A stretch of DNA of 64,000 bases from Mangrovimonas yunxiaonensis (GCF_000733475.1 NZ_JPFK01000002.1:261501-325500); one strand, 5' to 3'; counted from the stretch's first letter, positions 43,952 to 52,438 are shown. Notes: generated by a model not told the origin, from the letters alone. A program made the numbers and translations.

Positions 43952-45682
43952 ATGAAAATGCCCTTTTCGCTTATTGCTATTGCCCTATTGTTGTTTCCTG
44001 CGTTTTTGCAAGCCCAAGAATTTACCACTGTTTTTGAAAAAAGCCAAGGGCTTGAAACAGCAACCTACCACCAAACCATAGCATACTACACCCAACTTTC
44101 TGAAAAACATCCTGAAATTCAGATTTATAGCATGGGAGAAACCGACTCGGGATTGCCGTTACATGTTGTTGTTTTTAACCCCGATAAGACTTTCGATTTT
44201 TCCATACTTAACAAAACCAAAACTACCCTATTAATTAACAATGGCATTCATCCTGGTGAATCTGATGGAATTGATGCGACTATGATGCTTTTTCGTGATT
44301 TTGCCACGAAAAAACGACCTGCACTTAAAAATACCGTTCTCGTTACCATTCCTATTTACAACATAGGAGGCAGTCTAAATAGAAACAGTACTACAAGGGC
44401 AAACCAAAACGGTCCTAAAACGTATGGTTTTAGAGGAAACGCCAGAAATTACGACTTAAATAGGGACTTTATAAAAAGTGATACCAAAAATGCTAAGGCG
44501 TTTGCAGAAATTTTTCATTTAGTGAAGCCAGATGTTTTTATAGACAATCATGTAAGCAACGGTGCCGATTACCAATATACCTTAACACACCTGTTTACGC
44601 AACACAATAAATTAGGCGGTAAGTTGGGCCATTACCTTCACCTTTTTTTAATGCCCGAGCTACAAGCCAAACTAAAACAAAAAAACTGGGACATCACACC
44701 TTATGTAAACGTGTTTAATCAGTTGCCAGAAAACGGCTTTACCCAATTTATGGATTACCCCAGGTACTCCACCGGCTACACTACTCTATGGAACACCTTA
44801 GGCATAATGGTTGAAACCCACATGCTTAAACCTTATAAACAACGTGTAGAAGGCACATACGATTTTATGACAGCCGTAATTGATATTATTGAAAACGAGC
44901 ACACCAACATCAAACAATATAAAAAAGACGCCATAACAGACTACATGCCCGGGACGCCTTATACCCTAGATTGGAAAATTGACAGCACCCAAACCACAAC
45001 ACTAAACTTTAAAGGGTATGAAGGGACGTTTGTAAACAGCAAAGTAACCGGTAAGAAACGTTTAAAATACAACCGAGACCGACCTTTTACAAAAAAAACA
45101 AACTATTATAATTACTACAAACCCCATGTAGAAACCACCATTCCAAAAGCTTATATTATCCCGCAAGGCTGGTATACTGTTTTAAACTTGTTAAAGATTA
45201 ACCAAGTAAGTACAACGTCTCTAAAAGCCGATACCACCCTAACGGTAGAAGCGTATAGGATTTCCGATTTTAAAACCAGAAACACGCCTTACGAAGGGCA
45301 TTATCAACATTACGATACGAAAGTTATCTCTGAAGAAAAAAACATAACCTTTAAACGGGGAGATGTATTGGTAAGTACCCTACAGCCTGCTGTGCGCTAC
45401 TTGTTGGAAACCTTAGAACCACAAGCTCCAGACTCATTTTTCAATTGGAATTTTTTCGATACCATTCTTCAACAAAAAGAAGGGTTTTCGCCTTATGTGT
45501 GGGAAGATAAAGCCGAGATCTTATTACAAAACAATCCCAAGCTAAAACAACAGTTTGAAGCCAAAAAACAATCGGACTCCAGTTTTTCCAACAATTGGTA
45601 CGCCCAATTAGATTGGCTATTTAAGCAAAGTAACAACTACGAAAAAGCCCACATGCAATATCCCATTTACCGGATTAATTAA
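43952..45682 (+). CDS. Secreted M14-family zinc carboxypeptidase
   Basis: A 576-residue protein with a Sec signal peptide (MKMPFSLIA to LQAQE). Its zinc site is visible: INNGIHPGESDG supplies HxxE, and DNHVSNG supplies the third His. The catalytic Glu is in VETHMLKPY. The substrate Arg equivalents lie in FRGNARNYDLNRDF. A C-terminal beta-rich part (about 400-576) follows. It may remove C-terminal residues from peptides or cell-wall peptides. It overlaps the convergent VanX-like gene by 4 bp. Both are peptidases, though they are on opposite strands. Confidence 0.92.
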   Translation: MKMPFSLIAIALLLFPAFLQAQEFTTVFEKSQGLETATYHQTIAYYTQLSEKHPEIQIYSMGETDSGLPLHVVVFNPDKTFDFSILNKTKTTLLINNGIHPGESDGIDATMMLFRDFATKKRPALKNTVLVTIPIYNIGGSLNRNSTTRANQNGPKTYGFRGNARNYDLNRDFIKSDTKNAKAFAEIFHLVKPDVFIDNHVSNGADYQYTLTHLFTQHNKLGGKLGHYLHLFLMPELQAKLKQKNWDITPYVNVFNQLPENGFTQFMDYPRYSTGYTTLWNTLGIMVETHMLKPYKQRVEGTYDFMTAVIDIIENEHTNIKQYKKDAITDYMPGTPYTLDWKIDSTQTTTLNFKGYEGTFVNSKVTGKKRLKYNRDRPFTKKTNYYNYYKPHVETTIPKAYIIPQGWYTVLNLLKINQVSTTSLKADTTLTVEAYRISDFKTRNTPYEGHYQHYDTKVISEEKNITFKRGDVLVSTLQPAVRYLLETLEPQAPDSFFNWNFFDTILQQKEGFSPYVWEDKAEILLQNNPKLKQQFEAKKQSDSSFSNNWYAQLDWLFKQSNNYEKAHMQYPIYRIN

Positions 45683-46347
45683 CGGATTTCAAAATCGAAA
45701 TATGTTTTAGGAAACGGTTCGTCCTTAAGCGTAAAATGCCACCATTCCCTAGTGTAATTTCTAAAGCCATGCTTTAGCATTAACCGTTGTAGTAACTGCC
45801 TATTTTGCTGTTGTTCGGGAGTAAGCTTTTCGTAATGTACCCAAGATGGTTTTCCAAAGAAATCGTATGGGCTGCCCATATCCAAATCTTCACCAGTATT
45901 GCCATCTATTATGGTTAAATCTACCGTACTCCCTCTACTGTGCCCAGATCGCGTTGCTATGTACTCCTCACGAAATAAGTGCTGTTTTTGTACCTCTGGG
46001 TAAAATTGCTGCTTGTTTATGGTATCGTTTAAATCCTTTGCCCAAGCCATAAAATGATTTACAGCTCGCTGTGGCCGGTAACCGTCAAATACCTTTAAAC
46101 ATAAATTTTGCTCCTGTAACTCTTGCTGCACAAGCTTTAATGCCTGTACCGTTTTTTGTGTTAAAATAAGGGTATTGGCATGGTAGCCCGCTATGGTATC
46201 TCCCACAAAATTATTCACCGAATAATAACGCAACTCGACTTCTAAATCTGGAATTATGGTTTTTGCATAAACAAACCCTTCAGGAAGCGTGTCTTGTTTT
46301 CCTAAAAAAGCAACTAAAAGCATTGATAGTAGCAACTTAAATCTCAT
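45679..46347 (-). CDS. D-alanyl-D-alanine dipeptidase (VanX/DdpX-like, M15)
   Basis: A 222-residue zinc dipeptidase. VanX signatures are present: FDGYRPQRAVNHF with the transition-state Arg, SGHSRGSTVDLTIID with the His and Asp zinc ligands, and REWWHFTL with catalytic Glu and the second His. An N-terminal hydrophobic segment (about 1-16) suggests a signal peptide. It hydrolyses D-Ala-D-Ala, likely for recycling in the periplasm; no vanHA or resistance cluster is near, so it is not evidence for vancomycin resistance. Upstream is an orphan terminator and small RNA candidate. Confidence 0.93.
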   Translation of the reverse strand: MRFKLLLSMLLVAFLGKQDTLPEGFVYAKTIIPDLEVELRYYSVNNFVGDTIAGYHANTLILTQKTVQALKLVQQELQEQNLCLKVFDGYRPQRAVNHFMAWAKDLNDTINKQQFYPEVQKQHLFREEYIATRSGHSRGSTVDLTIIDGNTGEDLDMGSPYDFFGKPSWVHYEKLTPEQQQNRQLLQRLMLKHGFRNYTREWWHFTLKDEPFPKTYFDFEIR

Positions 46348-46425
46348 AATAGTGCAAGATAAACTGTTTTAATTATAAGGAAAAGTTTATTCCCAACTTC
46401 TACTTTTTTACGGCTCATATAAAAC

Positions 46426-46457
46426 AAAAAAACCGAGGTCCCTCAACCTCGGTTTTT
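46426..46457 (-). terminator. Orphan rho-independent terminator in a divergent region
   Basis: Perfect AAAAACCGAGGT/ACCTCGGTTTTT arms with a six-base loop. It has seven T on the minus strand and five on the plus. Neither flanking gene ends here. Confidence 0.88.
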
Positions 46458-46567
46458 GTATCATTTGCATCTTTCTATATGTAGTTAGATTTAGGGTCTC
46501 TAGTATCAACAACACAATGCAAATATTAATTAATTAATCCATTGAACTAAAAAGTAAAATTTTAGTA
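46426..46567 (-). ncRNA. Candidate small structured RNA with own terminator
   Basis: On the minus strand a TACATTTG box (46573-46580) precedes about 140 bases that end in a strong stem-loop with seven T (46426-46457). Inside, the sequence ATTTGCAT and its complement ATGCAAAT (46516-46523 and 46463-46470) can pair across 45 nt. No convincing ORF is present. The hairpin lies between two divergent genes, so it terminates neither. An alternative is a leader/attenuator of the VanX-like gene 79 bp downstream. Confidence 0.45.
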
Positions 46568-46572
46568 CACTT

Positions 46573-46580
46573 CAAATGTA
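46573..46580 (-). promoter_or_regulatory. -7 box (TACATTTG) for the candidate small RNA
   Basis: An exact TAnnTTTG match on the minus strand upstream of the structured segment. No clear -33 element. Confidence 0.4.
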
Positions 46581-46619
46581 AAATTAAATTCAATAATTAA
46601 CGTTTAAAGGCATTATATT

Positions 46620-46684
46620 TCGATGAAATGCACTTTTTTTTAACATTTGAAGGTGAAATATTTCATTTTATCGATGAAATGCAC
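46620..46684. promoter_or_regulatory. Direct repeats and palindrome upstream of the hydrolase gene
   Basis: TCGATGAAATGCAC occurs at 46620-46633 and again at 46671-46684, 51 bp apart (about five helical turns). The second copy is part of a TTTCAT-N7-ATGAAA palindrome (46661-46679). They lie 85 to 149 bp before the ATG at 46769. This is an operator-like layout. The rest of the 46348-46768 gap holds the terminator/RNA described and AT-rich sequence. Confidence 0.45.
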
Positions 46685-46768
46685 AGTAGAAGTTCTATTA
46701 TGTCTCTTAAATTATAAGACGTTTCAAACAATAATTGTCTTATTTTTACGGTATAAAACCAAAACATC

Positions 46769-47704
46769 ATGATGTTAACCTATAAACTGCTTCCTATAGT
46801 TTTTTTATTTTTTACTAACTATATGTTAGCACAAGAAAAAGCATTTGAAGAGACACAGATTACCATAAACGAATTAATTGAAGGTACTTTATTGACTGAA
46901 GAAGGCTCTACCCCATCTAAACTTGCAATAATAATAGCAGGATCGGGGCCAACCGATAGAAACGGCAATCAAAACTTCATGAAAAACAACTCGTTAAAAA
47001 AACTTGCCGAAGCCATTACTCAAGAAAGTGTTGCCACCTTTAGGTACGATAAAAGGAGTGTAAAACTTATAAAACAAGGGAAAATTGATAATAGCAACAT
47101 CCTGTTTGATGATTTTGTAACCGATGCCAAGGCCGTTATAGCACATTTTAGCCAAAATTACGACAACATTTACGTTATAGGACATAGCCAAGGCAGTTTA
47201 ATTGGTATGCTGGCGGCAAAAGACCAAGCTGCTGGGTTTATTTCGCTTGCTGGTGCCGGGAAATCTTTCGATGCGGTTTTATTAGAACAAATTGAAAAAA
47301 CAGCGCCTATGTTTGCCGATGCTTCACAAAAAACATTGGCTGTTTTAAAACAAGGCCAAACCACAAAAGAATACCCCTTGGCACTAGTATCGCTTTTTGA
47401 CGAGTCGCTACAACCCTTTATGATAAGCTGGATAAAACACAACCCGCAAAGCATCATCTCTACATTAAACATGCCCTGTTTAATTATTAATGGCACCAAA
47501 GACCTTCAGGTATCTGAAGCAGAGGCCAAACTACTAGACGAAGCGGCTCAAAAAAGCAGTCTACATCTCATTAAAAACATGAACCATGTGTTGTTTACCA
47601 TTGAGGGTGGCGATTTGGAAAATGCTAAGTCGTATAACGAATCTTCACGAACAATAAACCCAGAAATGGTTGCAGCCATTAGTAAGTTTATATTGGATAA
47701 CTAA
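46769..47704 (+). CDS. Secreted alpha/beta hydrolase
   Basis: A 311-residue serine hydrolase with a signal peptide (MMLTYKLLPIVFLFFTNYMLAQ; a second ATG follows directly). The nucleophile elbow GHSQGS and an oxyanion region AGSGPTDRNGNQ are present. The Asp (NGTKDLQ) and final His (KNMNHVLF) complete the triad. It resembles serine aminopeptidase S33/acyl-hydrolase types; the substrate is unknown. It has a long upstream region with regulatory-looking repeats and a weak hairpin after it. Confidence 0.88.
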   Translation: MMLTYKLLPIVFLFFTNYMLAQEKAFEETQITINELIEGTLLTEEGSTPSKLAIIIAGSGPTDRNGNQNFMKNNSLKKLAEAITQESVATFRYDKRSVKLIKQGKIDNSNILFDDFVTDAKAVIAHFSQNYDNIYVIGHSQGSLIGMLAAKDQAAGFISLAGAGKSFDAVLLEQIEKTAPMFADASQKTLAVLKQGQTTKEYPLALVSLFDESLQPFMISWIKHNPQSIISTLNMPCLIINGTKDLQVSEAEAKLLDEAAQKSSLHLIKNMNHVLFTIEGGDLENAKSYNESSRTINPEMVAAISKFILDN

Positions 47705-47707
47705 AAA

Positions 47708-47738
47708 AAAGAAGCAGCCCTTAACAAGCTGCTCCTTT
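47708..47738 (+). terminator. Weak terminator-like hairpin after the hydrolase
   Basis: AGCAGC and GCTGCT arms with a nine-base loop and only CCTTT after. It is preceded by a run of A. Confidence 0.4.
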
Positions 47739-47841
47739 AACTAACTAACCAACCAAAAATATGAATGCTGTTTTATAATGTAACAGCATTATTTCTATTA
47801 CAATCTCCATGCCAAAACAGAATAATGTTTTTTAAACCTTA

Positions 47842-47849
47842 TAATTTTG
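47842..47849 (+). promoter_or_regulatory. -7 box (TAATTTTG) of the DUF819 gene
   Basis: An exact TAnnTTTG match, 30 bp before the ATG at 47880. Confidence 0.45.
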
Positions 47850-47879
47850 GTATTTTGCGGCTTTAATTAAACATCCACT

Positions 47880-49145
47880 ATGGAAAACCAACCTTTATTT
47901 ACAAACGATGCTATAGTCTTTGGTCTTTTAATGTTAGCCTTAGGCTTTGTTTTTTATACCGAATCGAAAAAAACTGGCTTTTGGCCAGTATTCTACAAAT
48001 ACATTCCTGGGCTTTTAATGTGCTATTTAATCCCAGCCATTTTTAATTCTGTGGGGTTAATCTCTGCCGATGTGTCTAAAACATACTTTATAGCAAGTCG
48101 CTATTTACTCCCTGCCTCGTTGGTATTGCTTACAATAAGTATTGATTTAAAAGCGGTATTTAATTTAGGTTGGCGGGCTTTGGTGATGTTTTTCACCGGC
48201 ACCATTGGTATTGTTATAGGTGGCCCAATAGCCATTTTAATTATTTCTACCTTTTCGCCCGAAACTGTTGGCGGCGCTGGTTTTGATGCTGTTTGGAGAG
48301 GTCTTGCTACCTTGGCAGGAAGCTGGATTGGCGGTGGTGCAAACCAAGCGGCCATGTTAGAAATTTACGAATACAACCAAGAACTTTACGGCGGTATGGT
48401 ATTGGTAGATATTGTTGTAGCCAACATCTGGATGGCCATTATTTTATTGGGTATAGGAAAGCGTAAAAAGATTGACAACTGGTTAAAAGCCGATAACACG
48501 GCCATTAACGAATTGCAGCAAAAAGTGCAGTCCTTTAGTGAAAAGATATCGAAAATCCCAACTTTAACCGACCTCATGCTAATCCTTATGTTTGCATTTG
48601 TAGCTGTTGGTCTAGCCCACTTTGGGTCGGAAAAAATATCGACATTCTTAAACGAAAACTTCGAAGCTGTTAGCGACCCCAAAAGTGCCTTATCTTCGTT
48701 TGGCAGCAATTTCTTCTGGCTAATTTCTATTGCCACCTTTATAGGTATTTTACTATCATTCACCAAGGCTAAAAATCTTGAAGGTGCTGGAGCCAGCAAA
48801 ATTGGTAGTGTTTTTATTTACATTCTGGTAGCTACCATAGGTATGAAAATGGATTTAGGAAAAATATTTGAAAACCCGGGTCTCATTTTAATTGGTTTGG
48901 TTTGGATGGCCATTCATGCAGGACTCTTAATTGTGGTTGCCAAGCTTATTAAAGCTCCTTACTTCTTTCTTGCTGTTGGTAGTCAGGCCAATGTAGGTGG
49001 CGCAGCCTCTGCACCCGTTGTTGCTGCAGCATTTCACCCATCGTTAGCAACCGTTGGGGCACTATTGGCCGTATTTGGTTATGTTGTTGGAACTTATGGT
49101 GCCATTTTATGTACCGAGCTTATGAAAATAGCTTCTGGCGCATAA
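47880..49145 (+). CDS. DUF819-family membrane transporter
   Basis: A 421-residue membrane protein with about 11 hydrophobic segments. Glycine-rich turns include LATLAGSWIGGGANQAAMLEIY and VGSQANVGGAASAPVVAAAFHPSLATVG, which are hallmarks of DUF819 (YjcL-like) proteins with inverted internal halves, as in sodium-dependent transporters. The substrate is not known. The C-terminus has VGTYGAILCTELM. It lies 48 bp before the DUF4369 lipoprotein gene on the same strand, perhaps the same transcript. Confidence 0.9.
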   Translation: MENQPLFTNDAIVFGLLMLALGFVFYTESKKTGFWPVFYKYIPGLLMCYLIPAIFNSVGLISADVSKTYFIASRYLLPASLVLLTISIDLKAVFNLGWRALVMFFTGTIGIVIGGPIAILIISTFSPETVGGAGFDAVWRGLATLAGSWIGGGANQAAMLEIYEYNQELYGGMVLVDIVVANIWMAIILLGIGKRKKIDNWLKADNTAINELQQKVQSFSEKISKIPTLTDLMLILMFAFVAVGLAHFGSEKISTFLNENFEAVSDPKSALSSFGSNFFWLISIATFIGILLSFTKAKNLEGAGASKIGSVFIYILVATIGMKMDLGKIFENPGLILIGLVWMAIHAGLLIVVAKLIKAPYFFLAVGSQANVGGAASAPVVAAAFHPSLATVGALLAVFGYVVGTYGAILCTELMKIASGA

Positions 49146-49192
49146 TTAAACGTAATATTAATCTATATTTACCGCAAAAATAGACTTTCACA

Positions 49193-49894
49193 ATGAAAAA
49201 ATTGCTTCTAGCATTGCTTCTTTTGGCTGTTATTGCATGCCAAAAAAACACCCAGAACCTTACCGTAAAAGGTGAAATAAAAGGCCTAAAAAAAGGCACG
49301 CTTTATCTTGAAAGAGAACAAGATTCTGCTTTGGTTGTTATAGACTCCATAGTATTAAACGGCATATCCAACTTTCAGCTTCAAACGGCCTTAGAAGCTC
49401 CCGAAGCTTTATCGCTTAGGTTGGACAAGAACAGCCCGAATACACCAGACGAGCGTTTGTTGTTTTTTGCCGATAAAGGCATTACCGAAATAAACACCTC
49501 GTTAAAGAATTTTGCCGTTGACGCTGAGATTAAAGGCTCTAAACAACACGTACTTTATGAGCAATACCTAAAAGTAATAGGACGCTTTAACGACAAAAAG
49601 CTAGAATTGTACAAAGAAAAAATTGAAGCAATACAATCTGGAGATTCCGCTAAAATAGCACAAAACCAAGAAGCCTTTAATAAGCTTTTAAAAAGCAGGT
49701 ATTTATATACCGTTAATTTTGCTGTAACCAACAACGACAGCGAAGTGTCTCCTTATTTGGCTCTAACAGAAATTTACGATGCCCAACCAAAATGGCTAGA
49801 TACCATAAGCAACGCTTTAACACCAAGCGTAAAAGCTTCTAAATATGGAAAAATGCTGGACAAGCATATTGCCGAACAAAAAAAGAGACCCTAA
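49193..49894 (+). CDS. DUF4369 lipoprotein lacking a thioredoxin domain
   Basis: A 233-residue lipoprotein (lipobox AVIAC, Cys16). Residues about 22-110 are the DUF4369 beta domain (LTVKGEIKGLKKGTLYLER). Many DUF4369 proteins continue into a thioredoxin fold with CxxC; this one ends with a helical region (about 115-233) and no CxxC. Role unknown, perhaps ligand- or peptide-binding in the envelope. It is followed by a good terminator. Confidence 0.85.
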   Translation: MKKLLLALLLLAVIACQKNTQNLTVKGEIKGLKKGTLYLEREQDSALVVIDSIVLNGISNFQLQTALEAPEALSLRLDKNSPNTPDERLLFFADKGITEINTSLKNFAVDAEIKGSKQHVLYEQYLKVIGRFNDKKLELYKEKIEAIQSGDSAKIAQNQEAFNKLLKSRYLYTVNFAVTNNDSEVSPYLALTEIYDAQPKWLDTISNALTPSVKASKYGKMLDKHIAEQKKRP

Positions 49895-49900
49895 TACAAC

Positions 49901-49938
49901 AAAAATCCCCTCATAAAAACTTGAGGGGATTTTTTTTC
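49901..49938 (+). terminator. Terminator after the DUF4369 gene
   Basis: AAAATCCCCTCA/TGAGGGGATTTT arms with an eight-base loop and seven T, starting 7 bp after the stop. Confidence 0.9.
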
Positions 49939-49995
49939 GCTTTAAAAACTTATACCCTTATAGAGGTTGCAAAAGTTATAAATACTTTAGAACCA

Positions 49996-50045
49996 ATAGA
50001 GGGACTCCCTTCGACTGCCGCTCAGGATAAACTTCTCGTCCCTAT
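49996..50045. repeat. REP-like palindromic element
   Basis: A palindrome of about 50 bp: the ends ATAGAGGGAC and GTCCCTAT are complementary, and the centre is CCTTCGACTGCCGCTCAGG. The TTCGACT...GCTCAGG motif recalls repetitive intergenic palindromes common in Bacteroidota. It lies in the 340-bp gene-free stretch with a terminator on each side and tRNA-Thr. The rest of that stretch shows nothing else. Confidence 0.5.
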
Positions 50046-50071
50046 TCTATAATTTAAAAACCATTACAAAC

Positions 50072-50103
50072 AAAAAAAGCCCAGTGCTTAAACTGGACTT
50101 TTA
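50072..50103 (-). terminator. Terminator after tRNA-Thr
   Basis: On the minus strand AGTCCAGT and ACTGGGCT (one G-U pair) form a stem, followed by seven T. Confidence 0.7.
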
Positions 50104-50108
50104 TTTTG

Positions 50109-50182
50109 AGCCGATAGAGGGACTCGAACCCACGACCTGCTGATTACAAATCAGCTGCTCTAGCCAGCTGAGCTACATCGGC
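50109..50182 (-). tRNA. tRNA-Thr (anticodon TGT)
   Basis: 74 nt on the minus strand fold as a full cloverleaf. The acceptor is GCCGATG with TATCGGC (one G-U) and discriminator T. The D-arm is GCTC/GAGC. The anticodon stem GCTGA/TCAGC has loop TTTGTAA, so anticodon TGT, reading ACA codons. The T-arm is GTGGG...CCCTC with TTCGAGT in the loop. No encoded CCA follows. It is a single tRNA gene with its own terminator. Confidence 0.95.
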
Positions 50183-50233
50183 AAAAAAGCGTTCGCAAAT
50201 ATAATCTTGAAAATTATATTTGCAAACCTTTTT

Positions 50234-50503
50234 TTATCCAAGTTTATTAATTTTATCTACCAATGCTCTGGCCTTAGTTTCAAGGTCGTTGTTAATGGCC
50301 TTAAAATGAGCTTTTACGTCCTCTACGCCTCTTTGGTTAACGCGCGCCATTAAATCGTCGAAAGTTTCTATGGCTTCGTCAATAATAGCTTCACCCTTTT
50401 TAGCGTCTTTGTCGGTATTGTTGTATTCCCAAACATAAACCGATTCAATTATGTCTCCCAAAACATAATTGATGTCTTTCTTTAAATTTCTTTTATTTGC
50501 CAT
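50234..50503 (-). CDS. Conserved hypothetical helical protein
   Basis: An 89-residue soluble, charged protein with predicted long helices throughout (NKRNLKKDINYVLGDIIESVY, then ETFDDLMARV and KAHFKAINNDLETKARALVDKINKL). I do not recognise a named family. It has no signal peptide or membrane segment. It follows manA by 28 bp on the same strand and may be cotranscribed. A short promoterless gap precedes tRNA-Thr. Confidence 0.75.
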   Translation of the reverse strand: MANKRNLKKDINYVLGDIIESVYVWEYNNTDKDAKKGEAIIDEAIETFDDLMARVNQRGVEDVKAHFKAINNDLETKARALVDKINKLG

Positions 50504-50531
50504 AATTCATTTGTTTTAATGCGTGTTAAAT

Positions 50532-51503
50532 TTATATATAAACTTCTAAAAGCTTTGCTTTTTCTGCCTTTATCTTAAAGGTTTTTAATGCTGCTGGTAG
50601 CAAAACCGTTTCGCCTGCTTTTACAGCAACCGTTTTTTCTTCTGTTAAAATTTCTGCTTTGCCTTCTACGCAGATGTAAATTAAAAAGGAGTCGTTGTGG
50701 TTTTCTTTATGTAAAAGCCCCTCTACTTCTAGGTAATTTGTGGTAAAATACGAACAGGCAACCATTTTATTGGCTTTATTTTTTGTCTTGCCGTAGGATA
50801 CCTTAAAGTTGTTGGGCATATTAAAATCAATTGCATCAATTACTAAATCGTTGTGCAACTCTCTTGCATGTCCATTGGCATCTACCCTGTCCCAATCGTA
50901 AATTCTGTAAGTTATATCGCTTGTTTGCTGGATTTCTGCCAGCATGGTTCCAGCCCCAATGGCATGTACTCTGCCACCATCAATAAAAAAAGTGTCTCCA
51001 GACTTTACCTTTTCAAAATTTAAGATTGATGGCAACGTCTTGTTTTTTTGGTGCTTTAAATAGGTTTCTAAATTTAGGTCCTGGTTAAAGCCTATAATTA
51101 AGTTAGCGTCTTCATCGGCCTGCATAACGTACCACATTTCTGTCTTCCCAAAAGAATCGTGTCGTTTTTTAGCCAGTGTATCATTAGGGTGCAATTGTAT
51201 GGAGAGGTCTTTATTGGCATCGATAAATTTGATTAATAAAGGAAACTTATCATTAAAAACCTTGTAGTTTTTTTCTCCTATTAACTTGGCCTTATACGTC
51301 TTTAAAAGTTCGTTTAAGGTGGTTCCTTTTAACATGCCATTGGCCACAATAGAGCAATCGCCTTCTACATCGCTTATCTCCCAACTTTCGCCAACATTAG
51401 GCAAACTACTTTCCTTATCTAGGAGTTGTTTTAATTTTTGGCCTCCCCAAATTTTTTCTTTTAGGATAGGGTGAAACTTTATGGGGTATAACACGTCTTT
51501 CAT
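50532..51503 (-). CDS. manA: Mannose-6-phosphate isomerase, class I
   Basis: A 323-residue zinc cupin enzyme interconverting mannose-6-phosphate and fructose-6-phosphate. Recognisable blocks: LKEKIWGGQKL, ESWEISDVEGD, LLIKFIDANKDLSIQLHPND with the Gln-His zinc ligands, KTEMWYVM with the Glu ligand, and VHAIGAGTMLAEIQQTSDITYRIYDWDR. A short C-terminal cupin half follows. It supplies mannose phosphate for GDP-mannose and polysaccharides. It lies 3 bp after queD. Confidence 0.95.
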   Translation of the reverse strand: MKDVLYPIKFHPILKEKIWGGQKLKQLLDKESSLPNVGESWEISDVEGDCSIVANGMLKGTTLNELLKTYKAKLIGEKNYKVFNDKFPLLIKFIDANKDLSIQLHPNDTLAKKRHDSFGKTEMWYVMQADEDANLIIGFNQDLNLETYLKHQKNKTLPSILNFEKVKSGDTFFIDGGRVHAIGAGTMLAEIQQTSDITYRIYDWDRVDANGHARELHNDLVIDAIDFNMPNNFKVSYGKTKNKANKMVACSYFTTNYLEVEGLLHKENHNDSFLIYICVEGKAEILTEEKTVAVKAGETVLLPAALKTFKIKAEKAKLLEVYI

Positions 51504-51506
51504 TAA

Positions 51507-51917
51507 TTATTCTCCTGAAAATCTTACAAAGTTTCTCGGTGTTTCAAACAAGGTAATCTCTAAACTTAAATCTGCATTTAGTCTAGGCTTTATTTTGTTA
51601 TAGATAACTACCGCAATGTTTTCTGCCGTTGGGTTTAAGGCTTTAAACTCGGGAACTTCAACATTTAGGTTTTTATGGTCGAATGCCTCTTCAACTTCTT
51701 CCTTAATCACATTTTTAAGCACCTTCATATCAATTACATAGCCCGTTTCTGGGTCAATTTCGCCAGTAACGCTAACAATAAGCTCGTAATTATGACCGTG
51801 AAAATTAGGGTTGTTGCACAAACCAAAAACCTGTTCGTTCTTCGCATGGCTCCAATCTTTTCTAAACAATCTATGTGCGGCATTAAAATGAGCCTTTCTA
51901 CTAACCGTTACCTTCAT
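51507..51917 (-). CDS. queD: 6-carboxytetrahydropterin synthase (QueD/PTPS family)
   Basis: A 136-residue enzyme of queuosine synthesis acting on 7,8-dihydroneopterin triphosphate. Zinc ligands are His15 (NAAHRL), His40 and His42 (NFHGHNYEL). The catalytic Cys34 (LCNNPN) and a C-terminal Glu (LFETPRN) are present. Distinction from 6-pyruvoyl tetrahydropterin synthase by eye is not certain, but bacteria usually have QueD. The start overlaps idi's stop by 4 bp. It lies in an idi-queD-manA operon. Confidence 0.92.
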   Translation of the reverse strand: MKVTVSRKAHFNAAHRLFRKDWSHAKNEQVFGLCNNPNFHGHNYELIVSVTGEIDPETGYVIDMKVLKNVIKEEVEEAFDHKNLNVEVPEFKALNPTAENIAVVIYNKIKPRLNADLSLEITLFETPRNFVRFSGE

Positions 51918-52438
51918 GCTTCAACATTAATATGGTCGTAGAATTTATCGAAAATAATCTTAAACCATGCGGTATATTGGTTAGGATTTACCTGCATATC
52001 GGCTTTTAGTGCCTTTAGCCCCATCCATTTCCAATCGGCCACTTCGCTAGGGTTAATGTTTGGAGTTCCGTTATAGTAGCCTATTAAAATATGGTCGTAC
52101 TCGTGCTCGGTAAGTCCATTATCGAAAGGGGCTTTATAAATAAACGAAATGGTTTCCTCTAGGTCGGTTACAAATCCCATTTCTTCCTGCAAACGTCTTT
52201 TTCCGGCAGCAATATTGCCTTCACCTTCTCTCTGATGGCTGCAACAGGTATTGGCCCATAATAAGGGTGAATGGTATTTATGTCCTGCACGTTGCTGAAT
52301 CATGAGTTCTTTGTTATCGTTAAAAACAAAAACCGAAAAGGCCCGATGAAGCAGCCCTTTTTCGTGCGCTTCCATTTTTGGCATAACTCCGATTTGCTCG
52401 TCCAGCTCGTTAACTAAAATAACTTGTTCTTCTTTCAT
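51914..52438 (-). CDS. idi: Isopentenyl-diphosphate delta-isomerase (type I, Nudix fold)
   Basis: A 174-residue Nudix-like enzyme interconverting IPP and DMAPP for isoprenoids. The catalytic Cys is in LLWANTCCSHQREGEG, followed by the Nudix-like AAGKRRLQEEMGF helix. The catalytic Glu is in the TEHEYDHILIGYY block. The order and size fit bacterial Idi-1. It is first in the operon with queD and manA, and diverges from prfC. Confidence 0.95.
   Translation of the reverse strand: MKEEQVILVNELDEQIGVMPKMEAHEKGLLHRAFSVFVFNDNKELMIQQRAGHKYHSPLLWANTCCSHQREGEGNIAAGKRRLQEEMGFVTDLEETISFIYKAPFDNGLTEHEYDHILIGYYNGTPNINPSEVADWKWMGLKALKADMQVNPNQYTAWFKIIFDKFYDHINVEA

Noticed and set aside
45679-46347. VanX-like dipeptidase as vancomycin resistance
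   Set aside because: No vanH, vanA or regulator genes are nearby; such dipeptidases commonly recycle D-Ala-D-Ala.
49996-50125. tRNA-Thr as an integration site with 12-bp att-like repeat
   Set aside because: The match is short, within a palindrome, and there is no integrase or island between the copies.
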